From assembly GCA_039714535.1 (NCBI GenBank), contig JBDLJC010000007.1, forward strand, positions 23,542 to 87,541: DNA of 64,000 nucleotides, read 5' to 3'. A model generated the notes under the pieces. It saw only the letters and a program-made list of their open reading frames with translations, was not told the origin of the DNA and did not search any database. The translations under genes and the position numbers were made by a program. This DNA comes from JAGXFP01 sp039714535. Lineage in GTDB: Bacteria > Desulfobacterota > Desulfobulbia > Desulfobulbales > JAGXFP01. Positions 39,462 through 49,357 of the stretch are shown here, in pieces; the first letter of the stretch is position 1, and each line of letters opens with the position of its first letter.

Positions 39462-39529
39462 TTTTAACTCCTGATATTTTTATGATTTGAGCAGTGCGGT
39501 CTTATGAACCGATTTGCACACATAATCTA

Positions 39530-42121
39530 TTAATCAATAAGTCCGTCAATAAGAGACTTGGTCAGGGCAATTGCTTGGGGATGTCTCATGATTAGAACCT
39601 CACCACCGGCAGTAAGCATACATGAAGCAGTCATAGCCTCCATCAAGACCCCGCGTCGTTCCTGGTCGCCGAGAAGCTCATCGGTGGGCAACTTGGTTTC
39701 TTTAGCCTTCCATACTTCACGGCCAAGATTACAGATAATCGGCACCTGCAACTTCTCGTCCTGCTGGGTCATGGCGGCCAGACGGATCCTCTCCATGACC
39801 GAGTAGGTATACTCAATGCCGTAGCCGAGGGCGCCAACGGAAGGATCAATCAGAACGGATTCAAGGGGCACACCGAGATTTTCCAAAAGGATATTCAACT
39901 GCTTGGCAAGGTTGACGTCAATCGGTGAAGCCGCAACCATCGGATGCTGGAAGGCCATCGCCGTAGCGCCGATGGTCCGGTAGTTTGTATCGGAGAGCGG
40001 CGCCAGACAAACTTTTTTATCACCAACAAGAGAGGTGATCTCCCGTAGGGTTTCGGTGTCTTTATCACCGTTACCACAACCCCAGAGGATCATCGGCACC
40101 TCGATATTGTTAATGACCTCGGCGGCAACCTTGGCGGCATCGGCAGAGGAGCGGTCCATGCCATTAGGGTCGGTACTCATCAGAGAGAGACAGATGGCAT
40201 CGGCCTGATAGTCATCAACACATTTCTGGGCCCATTTAACCGGATTGTCCATCACCCCGGCAAAATGCCTGGTGAGGGTCTCGGGCCACTCTTCAGGCTC
40301 ATGATCAAGGATATCCATGGCGATCAGCGGCTTGTTGGGTATCACACCTTCATAAAGCTGGAACGGCATGGTCTCGGCGCCACCGACCTTGATAATATTA
40401 TCGCCGGTACCGAGGCTGGCTTCCCTGATTTTACCGGTGTATTGAACCTTATAGTTATCTTCCGGTAACTTGGTGGAACGCTCGGCCAGAGGTGTTTGCT
40501 CTAAATTCAGGGCTGTAGCACCAGCAGCTCCAGTCGCAGCAGCCTTCTTGACGGAAGCTTTCTCAGTTTTTGCGGCAGCTTCCTTTTGAGCAGTTTCGGC
40601 AGCGGCTTTCTTTTCAGTTTCTTCTTTGGCAGCAGCCTCGGCAGCGGCCTTTTTGGCAGCTTCCGCCGCAGCCTTTTTCTCCAGCTCGGCCTTTTTGGCG
40701 GCCTCAGCCGCAGCCTTGGCTTCATCCTCTTTAACCGTATCCACCGCGGGAGCCGCAGCCGGAGTGGCAGGAGTAGCGGGGGCAGCCGCTTTAACCGGGG
40801 CAGCCGGAGTGGCAACGCCACTTGGCGGTTCCTTCATCAAGATAGCTTCAGTTGTGGCGAATTTAACCAATGCCTCGAACTGATCATCGGTCAGGTTTAA
40901 AGACTTTTTAAGTGCTTCAAGACCGATCCGGACTGTTTCAAGAGCCAGCTGGCGTTCTCTTTCGTTCATTTCATGTTCTCCTGCATCATCTGATTCAATA
41001 CTTTCGTCAACAGTTGTTGTCGGGGCAGAAACACCGGCAGACTGGGTCCGCATTCTGGCGACCTCATCTCTGGCCTCACTGATCATCTTCTCTGCCTCAG
41101 CCTTTGCTGCCGCCATAACCTCATCAGCAGCACCACCCTTTTCGGCAGACCCAACATCCCTGATTACAATTCCTGTATCTTTTACTGTTTCAACATTATC
41201 CTCTAACTCAGGACGCGAGCCCAAACCAGCTCGGCTGACAATCTCCGGCACCGCGCTTTCCCATTCAATGGCCATGACATGGACACCGGATACGCCTTTG
41301 ATTTCTTTAACCTGATTGATGATGTCGACACAGATATTGATTCCTTCGTCTTCCTTGTCACTGGCGCCCTTAAGACGATCAATAATCGCATCAGGAACAT
41401 CCATGCCCGGCACGAATTTCTTCATGTAACGGGCCATACCGAGAGATCGCGGCGGGGTCACCCCGGCGAGGATATGAACCTTTTCATCAAGGCCCAGATC
41501 CCGGACCATCTCCATGAATTTGGCAAATTTTTCGACGTTATAAACGATCTGGGTCTGGATAAAATCAGCGCCGTTGGCAACTTTTTTACCTAAACGGGCC
41601 GCCCGATAATCGGCCGGTTCAGCAAAAGGATTTGCCGCAGCGCCAAGAAACATCCGAGGTTCATTGGCCTTAATCTCTTCACCGCACTGAAACCTTTTGC
41701 CATCCCGCATCTCCTTGACCATGCCGAGAAGTTGGATCGAGTCCATATCGAAAACACCCTTGGAACCCGGGTGATTACCGAATTTCTGATGGTCGCCGGT
41801 CAGACATAGCAGATTCTTGAGACCAAGTGCTTCAGCCCCAAGGATATCACTCTGCATCCCGATCCGGTTACGATCACGGCAGGTCATCTGAATTACCGGC
41901 TCAACTCCTTCAGAAAGGGTGATCAGCCCGGCTGCGATACTGGACATCCTGACAATAGCGGTCTGGCAATCGGTGATATTAACGGCGTCAACATGACCCT
42001 TAAGCAGACGGGCCTTTTGACGAACAATCTCCGGATCACCACTCTTGGGTGGGCCTAATTCGCCGGTCACAGCAAAGCCACCTGAAGTTAGAATCCGTTC
42101 TAAACGGCTACCCGATTTCAT
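39530..42121 (-). CDS. MetF-like methylenetetrahydrofolate reductase fused to AcsD
   Basis: An 863-residue fusion. Residues 1-300 are a methylenetetrahydrofolate reductase (VTGELGPPKSGDPE, LCLTGDHQ, QTQIVYNV). A coiled-coil linker and an unknown helical part (MNERERQLALETVRIG, from residue 385) follow, then a long Ala/Lys/Glu-rich linker (about 435-525). The C-terminal 335 residues are the corrinoid iron-sulfur protein small subunit AcsD (LPEDNYKVQYTGKIREAS, DPSVGALGYGIEYTYSVMERIR). It couples methyl production to the methyl acceptor complex. An internal in-frame ATG at 40969 (residue 385) has the strong site AGGAGA, so AcsD could also be made separately. Confidence 0.88.
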   Translation of the reverse strand: MKSGSRLERILTSGGFAVTGELGPPKSGDPEIVRQKARLLKGHVDAVNITDCQTAIVRMSSIAAGLITLSEGVEPVIQMTCRDRNRIGMQSDILGAEALGLKNLLCLTGDHQKFGNHPGSKGVFDMDSIQLLGMVKEMRDGKRFQCGEEIKANEPRMFLGAAANPFAEPADYRAARLGKKVANGADFIQTQIVYNVEKFAKFMEMVRDLGLDEKVHILAGVTPPRSLGMARYMKKFVPGMDVPDAIIDRLKGASDKEDEGINICVDIINQVKEIKGVSGVHVMAIEWESAVPEIVSRAGLGSRPELEDNVETVKDTGIVIRDVGSAEKGGAADEVMAAAKAEAEKMISEARDEVARMRTQSAGVSAPTTTVDESIESDDAGEHEMNERERQLALETVRIGLEALKKSLNLTDDQFEALVKFATTEAILMKEPPSGVATPAAPVKAAAPATPATPAAAPAVDTVKEDEAKAAAEAAKKAELEKKAAAEAAKKAAAEAAAKEETEKKAAAETAQKEAAAKTEKASVKKAAATGAAGATALNLEQTPLAERSTKLPEDNYKVQYTGKIREASLGTGDNIIKVGGAETMPFQLYEGVIPNKPLIAMDILDHEPEEWPETLTRHFAGVMDNPVKWAQKCVDDYQADAICLSLMSTDPNGMDRSSADAAKVAAEVINNIEVPMILWGCGNGDKDTETLREITSLVGDKKVCLAPLSDTNYRTIGATAMAFQHPMVAASPIDVNLAKQLNILLENLGVPLESVLIDPSVGALGYGIEYTYSVMERIRLAAMTQQDEKLQVPIICNLGREVWKAKETKLPTDELLGDQERRGVLMEAMTASCMLTAGGEVLIMRHPQAIALTKSLIDGLID
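40967..40986 (-). promoter_or_regulatory. Internal ribosome-binding site and start within metF-acsD
   Basis: On the minus strand AGGAG is followed by 8 bases and an in-frame ATG (40969), giving MNERERQLALE. The spacing is optimal, so a second, AcsD-only product of 479 residues is plausible. Confidence 0.55.
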
Positions 42122-42191
42122 CTGATATATTTATCCTTAAAATCAATAATTAATAATCTGTTCTTGTAGTTTGAGCGAGATGAACCATTTC

Positions 42192-44195
42192 TTAGTTATT
42201 ATGTTGCTGACCGCCACAGCCCACATCGCCAATGCCGGAACCACTTGTAAGGTCACGCCGCATTTCCATATCGAAGAGGACCCGTTCGGACTTCTTGTTA
42301 ATGCCGAGGGCCTCACGCTTCTGCTCGATTTTTCCGATCATGATCTTGGCGATTTCTTTCGGGTCTTCGGCGACATTCCAGTGGGCGCCATAGGTCTCCA
42401 TCATTCCCTCGGTCATGTACTTGTCAAATTCCTTGGCGCCACTTACCGGCAGGCTCTGAAAAACAACCTGGGCGCCGCTGGCAACGAAGTACTGGCCAAT
42501 GGCCACCGCTTTTTCACTCATATAAAGAGGCGCGGTGCCGATGGCGGGCAGATCGGAAATATCGTCACCCAAGCCCCCCTCATTAACCATCTCGGAGAGA
42601 GCTATAAGAAGACGGCTGTTATCAACACAGGAACCCACATGGAGAACCGGCGGCATGCCGACTGTCTCACAGACCTCGGCCAGACTCTCGCCGCAAAATT
42701 CCGCAGCTTCAGGCTTCAGCAGCCCGGCTTTGCCAAGCGATGTGGCAGCACAGCCGCTAGCCAACACGAGAATGTTGTTCTTGATCAATTCCCGGGCAAT
42801 AATCTCATGGGCATCGTCTGAATATTTATAGTTGTCGCAACCGACAATGGCTGCCACCCCGCGGATCCGGCCATTGATGATATTGTCGTTCAACGGACGA
42901 TAACTGGCACGAAAACGGCCGCCAAGCATATAGTTGATAGTTTCATGGCTGAAACCGACAACCACATCAAGTTTATTGCTTTCAGGAATATAGGCAGCCG
43001 GGCTGCGTTTTTTATAGTTGGAAATAGCCTTTTTAAGGATTTCCTTGGCGCTTGCCATTGCCTCTTCTTCCTCAAACTGGATATGAACGGCACCAGGCAT
43101 CTTGGCCCTATAGTTGGTGGTAATAATGTCAGTATGGAAATTCTTGGCTACTTCGGCCACCGACTGCATGATGCATTGCACATCAACAACCATTGCCTCA
43201 ACAGAGCCGGTGGCAAGGACCATCTCCTGCTGGACAAAGCCGGCTGCAACCGGAATACCGCGACGCATCAGGATCTCATTACCGGTACAACAGACCCCGG
43301 CCAGATTGATGCCCTTGGCGCCGGCCTTTTTGGCAAGGGCCAGGATATCCTCTTCCTGGGCGGCTATACAGAGAGACTCAGCAAGCAGCGGTTCATGACC
43401 ATGAACAGTGACATTAACCTGATCGGACTTGAGAACGCCGAGATCGACCATCGCCCTACGCGGCACAGGAGTACCGAACATGATATCGGTGAGCTCGGTG
43501 GAAAGCATCGATGCGCCCCAACCGTCAGCCAGTGAGCAGCGAGAGGCCTGTAACATTATATTATGGTATTCCTGATCAACACCCATATGGGTGCGGTGCA
43601 TCATCTCGGTCACCTCACGATCAAAGCCGCGGGGCTCAACACCGAGTTTTTTCCAGATTTTCTGGCGTTTTTCCGGCGCCCTTTTCAACATGGTGATCGG
43701 ATCGTCGGTCTGGCTGCCGAATTCAGCCAAAGCTTTCTCGCCCAACTCAAGGGCTATCTCGTTCTTGTCACGCCCTTCAATCACAACATCAAAGATGGCG
43801 GCTAACTTATGCAATTTCTCGACATCTTTAATCTCGTGTTCGGTCTTACCTTTGGCAGTGGCAATAAAACCTTTGATCATCTCCCTGGCGTGATCGGTAT
43901 GGGAAGCGGACCCGGAAGCGATGGTCCTTGCTATGTTCCGGGCAGCTACCGTGTCGGCAGTGGCCCCGCAAATTCCGATCATTTCCTCAACCCCGTCAAT
44001 GATCTGGCAAGGCCCCATGTTACAGTTCCGGCAACATGTGCCGCCAGAACCGAAAAGACAGGCAGACATCCCGCGCGCTGCAATTCGATCATATGCAGTC
44101 ACTACATTTTTGGCAATATCCTGAGAGAGGACTTCTTTGGTGGACAGGCAGGTGATATCTGTACAGCCTTCACATCCATTTCTTTTGACAGCCAT
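42192..44195 (-). CDS. cooS: Anaerobic nickel carbon-monoxide dehydrogenase catalytic subunit
   Basis: A 667-residue Ni-Fe-S enzyme oxidising CO or reducing CO2. It starts at ATG 44195 (MAVKRNG) after GAGGT, not at the upstream codon at 44207. N-terminal Cys groups NGCEGCTDITC and GGTCCRNCNMGPC form B/D clusters; GVCCTGNE and HVGSCVDN hold C-cluster ligands. It supplies CO for AcsB in the acetyl-CoA pathway. Confidence 0.94.
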   Translation of the reverse strand: MAVKRNGCEGCTDITCLSTKEVLSQDIAKNVVTAYDRIAARGMSACLFGSGGTCCRNCNMGPCQIIDGVEEMIGICGATADTVAARNIARTIASGSASHTDHAREMIKGFIATAKGKTEHEIKDVEKLHKLAAIFDVVIEGRDKNEIALELGEKALAEFGSQTDDPITMLKRAPEKRQKIWKKLGVEPRGFDREVTEMMHRTHMGVDQEYHNIMLQASRCSLADGWGASMLSTELTDIMFGTPVPRRAMVDLGVLKSDQVNVTVHGHEPLLAESLCIAAQEEDILALAKKAGAKGINLAGVCCTGNEILMRRGIPVAAGFVQQEMVLATGSVEAMVVDVQCIMQSVAEVAKNFHTDIITTNYRAKMPGAVHIQFEEEEAMASAKEILKKAISNYKKRSPAAYIPESNKLDVVVGFSHETINYMLGGRFRASYRPLNDNIINGRIRGVAAIVGCDNYKYSDDAHEIIARELIKNNILVLASGCAATSLGKAGLLKPEAAEFCGESLAEVCETVGMPPVLHVGSCVDNSRLLIALSEMVNEGGLGDDISDLPAIGTAPLYMSEKAVAIGQYFVASGAQVVFQSLPVSGAKEFDKYMTEGMMETYGAHWNVAEDPKEIAKIMIGKIEQKREALGINKKSERVLFDMEMRRDLTSGSGIGDVGCGGQQHNN

Positions 44196-44254
44196 CTTGT
44201 ACCTCAATAAGTTTCGTCGTTTCTCAATGGTATAACTAAAAAAAACAGTACATC

Positions 44255-44282
44255 CACCGGATGCATCAAAGACATCCGGTAA
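44255..44282 (-). promoter_or_regulatory. Hairpin between folD and cooS
   Basis: ACCGGATG and CATCCGGT form an 8-bp stem around a 9-base loop; on the minus strand a T8 run follows about 10 bases later, so a weak terminator or attenuator is possible. Confidence 0.4.
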
Positions 44283-44374
44283 ACATTAAACAATTATGGA
44301 GTTTCCGAAGAAAATGCCACAGACATGGAAAAAAGAATGGCAGCACACCAAAACGGAAAACCAGCAGGAATTTT

Positions 44375-45262
44375 CTAAAGCAGACCTGCCACCTGTTTAG
44401 CTGATTGAACGGTGTTTTTCATCAGCATGGTAATGGTCATCGGACCGACACCGCCAGGCACAGGGGTTATAAAAGAAGCCTTCTCTTTGACTGAGTCAAA
44501 CTCCACGTCGCCGGCCAAAATGGCTTTGCCGCTTTCAGACATGCCAATACGATTGACCCCGACGTCGATTATAACAACACCATCTTTGACTTGATCGGCT
44601 TTGACAAGATTGGGAACACCGACCGCAGCAATCAGGATATCGGCACGCTTGGTGTGAAAATCAGTGTCTTTGGTGCGGGTATGACAGAGGGTAATGGTGG
44701 CATTACCAGCGGGTCTTTTCTGGAGCATCAAATTGGCCATCGGCTTACCGACGATATTGCTCCGTCCCAGAATAACGACCTCTTTACCGCTTGTTTCAAT
44801 GCCACTTCTGGTCAACATCTCAAGAATGCCGTGGGGGGTGCAGGGCAGAAAGCATTGCTCGCCAAGCACCATCTTGCCGACATTTACCGGATGGAAGCCA
44901 TCAACATCCTTATTGGGGTCAATAGCGTAAAGGACTCTGCCCTCGTCGATATGCTTGGGCAGAGGCAACTGGACAAGAATGCCATGAATCTTGTCATCAT
45001 TATTATATTTTTCGATAAGACCAAGCAGCTCTTCTTCGTCTGTTTCAGCCGGAAGGTCAATCTGCTCCGAATAAAGGCCCAAGGCCTTTGCGGTCTTCCC
45101 CTTGGCCGTAACGTATGATACAGAGCCAGGATCTGAACCGACCAGAATGGTAACCAGACCGGGGACTACACCTGTTTTTTCTTTAAGTTCTTCTACTTCT
45201 CCTTTTAGCTCCTCACGGATGGCCTTGGCGATTTCTACGCCACTGATAATCTTGGCACTCAT
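44375..45262 (-). CDS. folD: Bifunctional methylenetetrahydrofolate dehydrogenase/cyclohydrolase
   Basis: A 295-residue enzyme converting methenyl- and methylene-tetrahydrofolate. YVTAKGKTAKALG holds the catalytic Lys and Tyr, ILVQLPLPKHID and DPNKDVDGFHPVN are the family signatures, and GRSNIVGKPMANLML begins the NAD(P) domain. It heads the acetyl-CoA pathway cluster. No formate-tetrahydrofolate ligase is in the window. Confidence 0.94.
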   Translation of the reverse strand: MSAKIISGVEIAKAIREELKGEVEELKEKTGVVPGLVTILVGSDPGSVSYVTAKGKTAKALGLYSEQIDLPAETDEEELLGLIEKYNNDDKIHGILVQLPLPKHIDEGRVLYAIDPNKDVDGFHPVNVGKMVLGEQCFLPCTPHGILEMLTRSGIETSGKEVVILGRSNIVGKPMANLMLQKRPAGNATITLCHTRTKDTDFHTKRADILIAAVGVPNLVKADQVKDGVVIIDVGVNRIGMSESGKAILAGDVEFDSVKEKASFITPVPGGVGPMTITMLMKNTVQSAKQVAGLL

Positions 45263-45768
45263 TCTTTAGCTCCTTAACAAACATATAAATTCTTAAAAAA
45301 AGTAAATGGGTTAACAGAGTAAGAGAAAACATAGGTCGCGAATCAAAAAAATCGAGAGGGGCTACGGCTATCGTCTGCACGGATGGAAAACCCGATAAAT
45401 CATTAAGATAGCACTGTCCGCCGGACTGTATGTAATCTTGAGACAAAAACATGATAACTCACAAATTAAAATGAATTGCCATTCATCAATGGCCAGAATT
45501 TGATAATTTACTGAAAATATAACTGAATTTCAAGCTATATCTAAGATTATCCCAACGAGGTGATTGAAAGTGGCGGTATGAGGGAATTTTCAGGTAATGT
45601 TACTACTAAACCGGCTAACGAGAAAACAACCATTAACTTCCCAATATTTGACCCAAAATTTCAGGTCACAACAACCAACCGTGTTAATCGACTTGGCTAC
45701 TACTGCATATTGCGACACTTGATTTCCCACTCGGTTATCAAACTAATAGATGTCAACAATCTTCCCTT
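45263..45768. other. Gene-free stretch between folD and batD
   Basis: About 500 bases without a supported gene; short frames here lack ribosome-binding sites. It should contain the promoter for the folD operon, but no confident -35/-10 pair was picked out. Confidence 0.4.
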
Positions 45769-47487
45769 TCACCGGTAAAGCCCAGGTAAAGCCGACTCAG
45801 GGCTTTTCTTTGCCCTATTTGCTTTGCGGATCATTTCTACCGTTTCAAGCAATCTTTTCCCGCACCAACCAGCCACTTCCCCATCGTTACTGTAAAGGAG
45901 ACTGTCTATTTCAGCTAACAGAGCCGCCAACTTAGATTCAGGGAAAACCCTTGCTATGTCAGCGGCAGTCTGCACCCCTGCCCCAGGACACGACGCCTTT
46001 ACCCAATCAATAACCGCCCCTCTGGCCCGGCCAGGATCGTTACTGCGGCAGGCCCGGCCAAACTTCTTGAAGGCCTCACTTTCATTAATCTCATTATTAC
46101 CGGACTCAGGCCGCTTGCCACCAACAAGAGTTGCCATTTGGCGTCTGGTTCTGATCAACAGATAGATGGTTAGCAACCAGGCCAAGAGAAGAACAGCGCA
46201 TAGCGCCAGCAATGGCTTGTTAAAATCCGTCATCTTGGGAGCAGGAGCCGCGGACACCGGAGCGCTGGCAGGTGCCGCCAAATTATCTGCAGGGGCAATA
46301 GGTGTGGTAGTTTGGCCGTTAGCCGTACTGGCCTTGATCAGCAATTGTCTGGCTGGGATTACCGCATATGCGACCTTTTGTTCTTTTTTATTCCACCAGG
46401 GAACCCGAATCTCCGGCAGTTCCACTTGCCCGGCCCGGATTGGAATAAGAGCGATGCTCTCCTTTCTGGTCCCGGTTATACCAGCGGAGTTGGTAAGATT
46501 TTGCACCTCCGCCTTCCCCTGATAGAGCTTGACGCCCTCGGTTTCCGGTAATTCAATCGGTGGCAACTGCGAGCCCAGCAGACCTTGACCTGCCATAGTG
46601 ATGGTAATGGTGGCCGACTCACCCACCTGTAGTTCTCCAGGCTCCTGACTCCACTCCTCAGCAACGGATAATTTGTCGGTCGGCAGCCATTCGGCCCCGG
46701 CCGGATACCTTGAAGGTTTTTCCTTAACGGTGATTGATTCACTCTCACTTCGCAGCTTGACTCCTTGGCCGCGGCTGCCGAATAAATCATAGATATTTCC
46801 ATGCCGCTGCCGATTGGGAATCGTCGCCTGAACGATAACCTGGGGGATCTCCAGCACCCCGCTCTTCTGGGGGAAAATCGCGTATTTTCGTTCAAAGACC
46901 TTGTAGGACTGGCCATCAATAACTTTGTTGAAGGTGGCGTCATCCAACCGTTCCACCAGAGCATCTTTAAGCTGCGGGTCAATTGGCTCGGAGATACTGG
47001 CCTCAACGGCCCAGAAGATCCGCAGGGTGAAGATAAGCTGCGATTGCACGAAAACCGTCCGGGCGCTGACATCGGTCTCCAGATAAAGTGGGGCAATATC
47101 GGCTTTAGTCTTCGGCTGAGCCTGGGTAACAACCTTGATATACAGACGGTCAGTACTTTCCTTGCCTATTGATAACGATGGAATCTCCAGCTTTCCGGCC
47201 CGTTTGGGAGCGAGCACCAGATTCAGGCTAAAGAATGACGACACTGAACCGTTGATGAACTGGGTATTACTGCTCTGGCTCTGCCCCATAATCCGAAAAT
47301 CTTTCGCCAGCGGCTGCAGATCATCAGAGGAGATGGACGACATACCATCTTTGGTAATAGTCAGGGTCAGGGTTTCATCGAGGGCAATCTGATCACGATC
47401 GACAGTCGCCGAAAGCTGGGCCAGGGCGAAGGCAGGCCCAAGCAAAGCCGCCAGACAGATCAGGATTGATATGTAGGTTTTTCTCAT
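45769..47487 (-). CDS. batD: BatD-like oxygen-tolerance protein
   Basis: A 572-residue exported membrane protein. It starts at ATG 47487 (signal peptide RKTYISILICLAALLGPAFA), 8 bases after batBC; the frame is open further upstream but that part overlaps batBC. Beta-rich Ig-like segments (about 25-400) and one membrane helix near 450 match the BatD family (oxygen tolerance). It is last in the bat operon. Confidence 0.85.
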   Translation of the reverse strand: MRKTYISILICLAALLGPAFALAQLSATVDRDQIALDETLTLTITKDGMSSISSDDLQPLAKDFRIMGQSQSSNTQFINGSVSSFFSLNLVLAPKRAGKLEIPSLSIGKESTDRLYIKVVTQAQPKTKADIAPLYLETDVSARTVFVQSQLIFTLRIFWAVEASISEPIDPQLKDALVERLDDATFNKVIDGQSYKVFERKYAIFPQKSGVLEIPQVIVQATIPNRQRHGNIYDLFGSRGQGVKLRSESESITVKEKPSRYPAGAEWLPTDKLSVAEEWSQEPGELQVGESATITITMAGQGLLGSQLPPIELPETEGVKLYQGKAEVQNLTNSAGITGTRKESIALIPIRAGQVELPEIRVPWWNKKEQKVAYAVIPARQLLIKASTANGQTTTPIAPADNLAAPASAPVSAAPAPKMTDFNKPLLALCAVLLLAWLLTIYLLIRTRRQMATLVGGKRPESGNNEINESEAFKKFGRACRSNDPGRARGAVIDWVKASCPGAGVQTAADIARVFPESKLAALLAEIDSLLYSNDGEVAGWCGKRLLETVEMIRKANRAKKSPESALPGLYR

Positions 47488-47494
47488 ATTCCGC

Positions 47495-49357
47495 TTACCA
47501 TATTTTCTTGTTTTTCCGAGGATTCCGGTCCGGGTTCTGCTGGGATTGATACTTAAACTTACGCTTGAGAAGACCACCGGGGTTATCCGGAATCTTGCGC
47601 AGCCATTGTTCGAGGGCCTGTTTTTCTTCAGCGCTCATTTTATCTTCCGGCAACTGGCTTTTTTCAGGCGATGGCTGTTCTTCACCACCCTCACCTTCCG
47701 ATTGCCCGGCAGAATGCTCCTTGGCCTCTTCTGCCTGCTCATCTTTTTCACCCTGCTGATCCTGCTCTTCATCTTTGGCAGGCTCTTCGTTTTTCTGTTG
47801 ATCAGCTGATGGGTCCGCTTCATCCTGCTCTTCTTTCTGATCTTGCCCCTGCTGGTTCTGGGACTCGCCTTCTGAATCCTGATCATCAGACTGTTGTTTC
47901 TGGCCCTCTTCCCCGTTCTCCTGGTTTTGCTGCTGGTCTCCCGACTCCTGATCCTGGTCTTCCCCCTGCCCTTGCTGCTGTTCCTGTTGCTGGATCAGCT
48001 TTTCGACCAACTCCTTGTTGAAACTGGCATCCGTCATCTCCGGATTGTGTTGCAGGGCCTTATCGTAGGCCTTAACGGCCTCAGCAAGCTGGCCTTTCCT
48101 AGCCAAAGAGTTGCCAAGATTATAATTATCATCACCACCGTCAAGCTCATCAAAAACCGCAACCGCCCCAGCGTAATTCCCGGCCCGATATTCGGCGGCT
48201 CCTTGCCATTGGCGGGATTTAAAAAGCTCGGCCGCCTTCTGGGGATCATTGTCCGCCAGAGCATTTGCCGCCTGTTGATCTTTACGCAACCACAGATCCT
48301 GCCAGCTCATGGCCTGGGCCTCGCTGCTCGATAATAACAGGACCATGAGCAAAACAATTAGCCAGCCCCTACGGAAAGCCAATAAGGCCAAAGGCAGGAT
48401 CAACAGCACCAGCCAATGCCCCTGCTCCTGCCACTGATCGAATTCGCGATCAATCCGGCGATACTGATCTTCCGGTGGCACCAGAGAGGTTGCGGCCAGA
48501 AGATAGTTAAAATCACTATCGTCCAGCCGCAGATCGCTATAACGACCGCCGGTTTTTCGGGCCAGATCCTGCAAGACCGCCCGCTGCAACCGGGGAACGA
48601 TGATCTTATCCTGCTTATCCTTCAGAAAACCGCCATCACTCTTCGGAATCGGCCCGCCATCCTCCGTGCCAATCCCCAGGACAGACAGGACGATGTTTTC
48701 ACCTTGCAGAAGCCCGGCAACCCTGCTGACGTCTTCCGAGGCAACCTCATCGGTGAGGAGCAAAATCTTGCCACTACTGACAGAGCCGTCCTTGAAAAGC
48801 CTCAGGGCCAGGGTGACCGCATCCTGGAGGTTGCTGCCGAAACTTGGCATAATGGCTGGCGACAGATCCGGAACCATCGCCGCTATGGTATTGGTATCAT
48901 CGGTCAGGGGGGCAACAACATGGGCATCGCCGGAGTAGACAATCAAGGCCGTGGTGCCCTCTTTTCTGCTATTGAGAAGATCCAGCAGTTTATGGCGGGT
49001 CCGGGTCAGCCGGTTTGGCGATAAATCCTTGGCAAAAAACGACAGGGACAGGTCCTGGATGATTACCAGAGCATCTTCCTTCTTTTGCACGGCCTGGGGC
49101 AACTTTTCCCAGACCGGCCCAGCCAGGCCCAAGCTGGCCAGCAACCAGGCGATCAATAGTATAATCACAGGCCAGCGCCGACGTTTCCCCACCGCACCGT
49201 CAAGGAGATGCGGCAGCAATGAACTGTCGATGGCCTTATCCCACCGGCTGGAGTAGGCCCGGGAGTAGCGGATTGCCAGGAACAGCAAGATGGTCGGGAT
49301 GACTGCCAGTAACCAGAGGGGCCGCAGAAAATGAAAATTTGGTGGGATAAAATCCAC
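47495..49357 (-). CDS. BatB/BatC fusion (VWA plus TPR)
   Basis: A 620-residue protein. Two N-terminal membrane helices precede a VWA domain with MIDAS motif DLSLS and a later TDE segment; a helix near 315-340 follows, then TPR-like repeats (about 365-455). The C-terminal 130 residues are highly acidic and Gln/Glu-rich. This fuses what are separate BatB and BatC proteins in Bacteroides-type operons. Confidence 0.85.
   Translation of the reverse strand: MDFIPPNFHFLRPLWLLAVIPTILLFLAIRYSRAYSSRWDKAIDSSLLPHLLDGAVGKRRRWPVIILLIAWLLASLGLAGPVWEKLPQAVQKKEDALVIIQDLSLSFFAKDLSPNRLTRTRHKLLDLLNSRKEGTTALIVYSGDAHVVAPLTDDTNTIAAMVPDLSPAIMPSFGSNLQDAVTLALRLFKDGSVSSGKILLLTDEVASEDVSRVAGLLQGENIVLSVLGIGTEDGGPIPKSDGGFLKDKQDKIIVPRLQRAVLQDLARKTGGRYSDLRLDDSDFNYLLAATSLVPPEDQYRRIDREFDQWQEQGHWLVLLILPLALLAFRRGWLIVLLMVLLLSSSEAQAMSWQDLWLRKDQQAANALADNDPQKAAELFKSRQWQGAAEYRAGNYAGAVAVFDELDGGDDNYNLGNSLARKGQLAEAVKAYDKALQHNPEMTDASFNKELVEKLIQQQEQQQGQGEDQDQESGDQQQNQENGEEGQKQQSDDQDSEGESQNQQGQDQKEEQDEADPSADQQKNEEPAKDEEQDQQGEKDEQAEEAKEHSAGQSEGEGGEEQPSPEKSQLPEDKMSAEEKQALEQWLRKIPDNPGGLLKRKFKYQSQQNPDRNPRKNKKIW

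Noticed and set aside
45560..45935. Short plus-strand frames between folD and batD
   Set aside because: They lack ribosome-binding sites, and the second overlaps the end of batD on the other strand.
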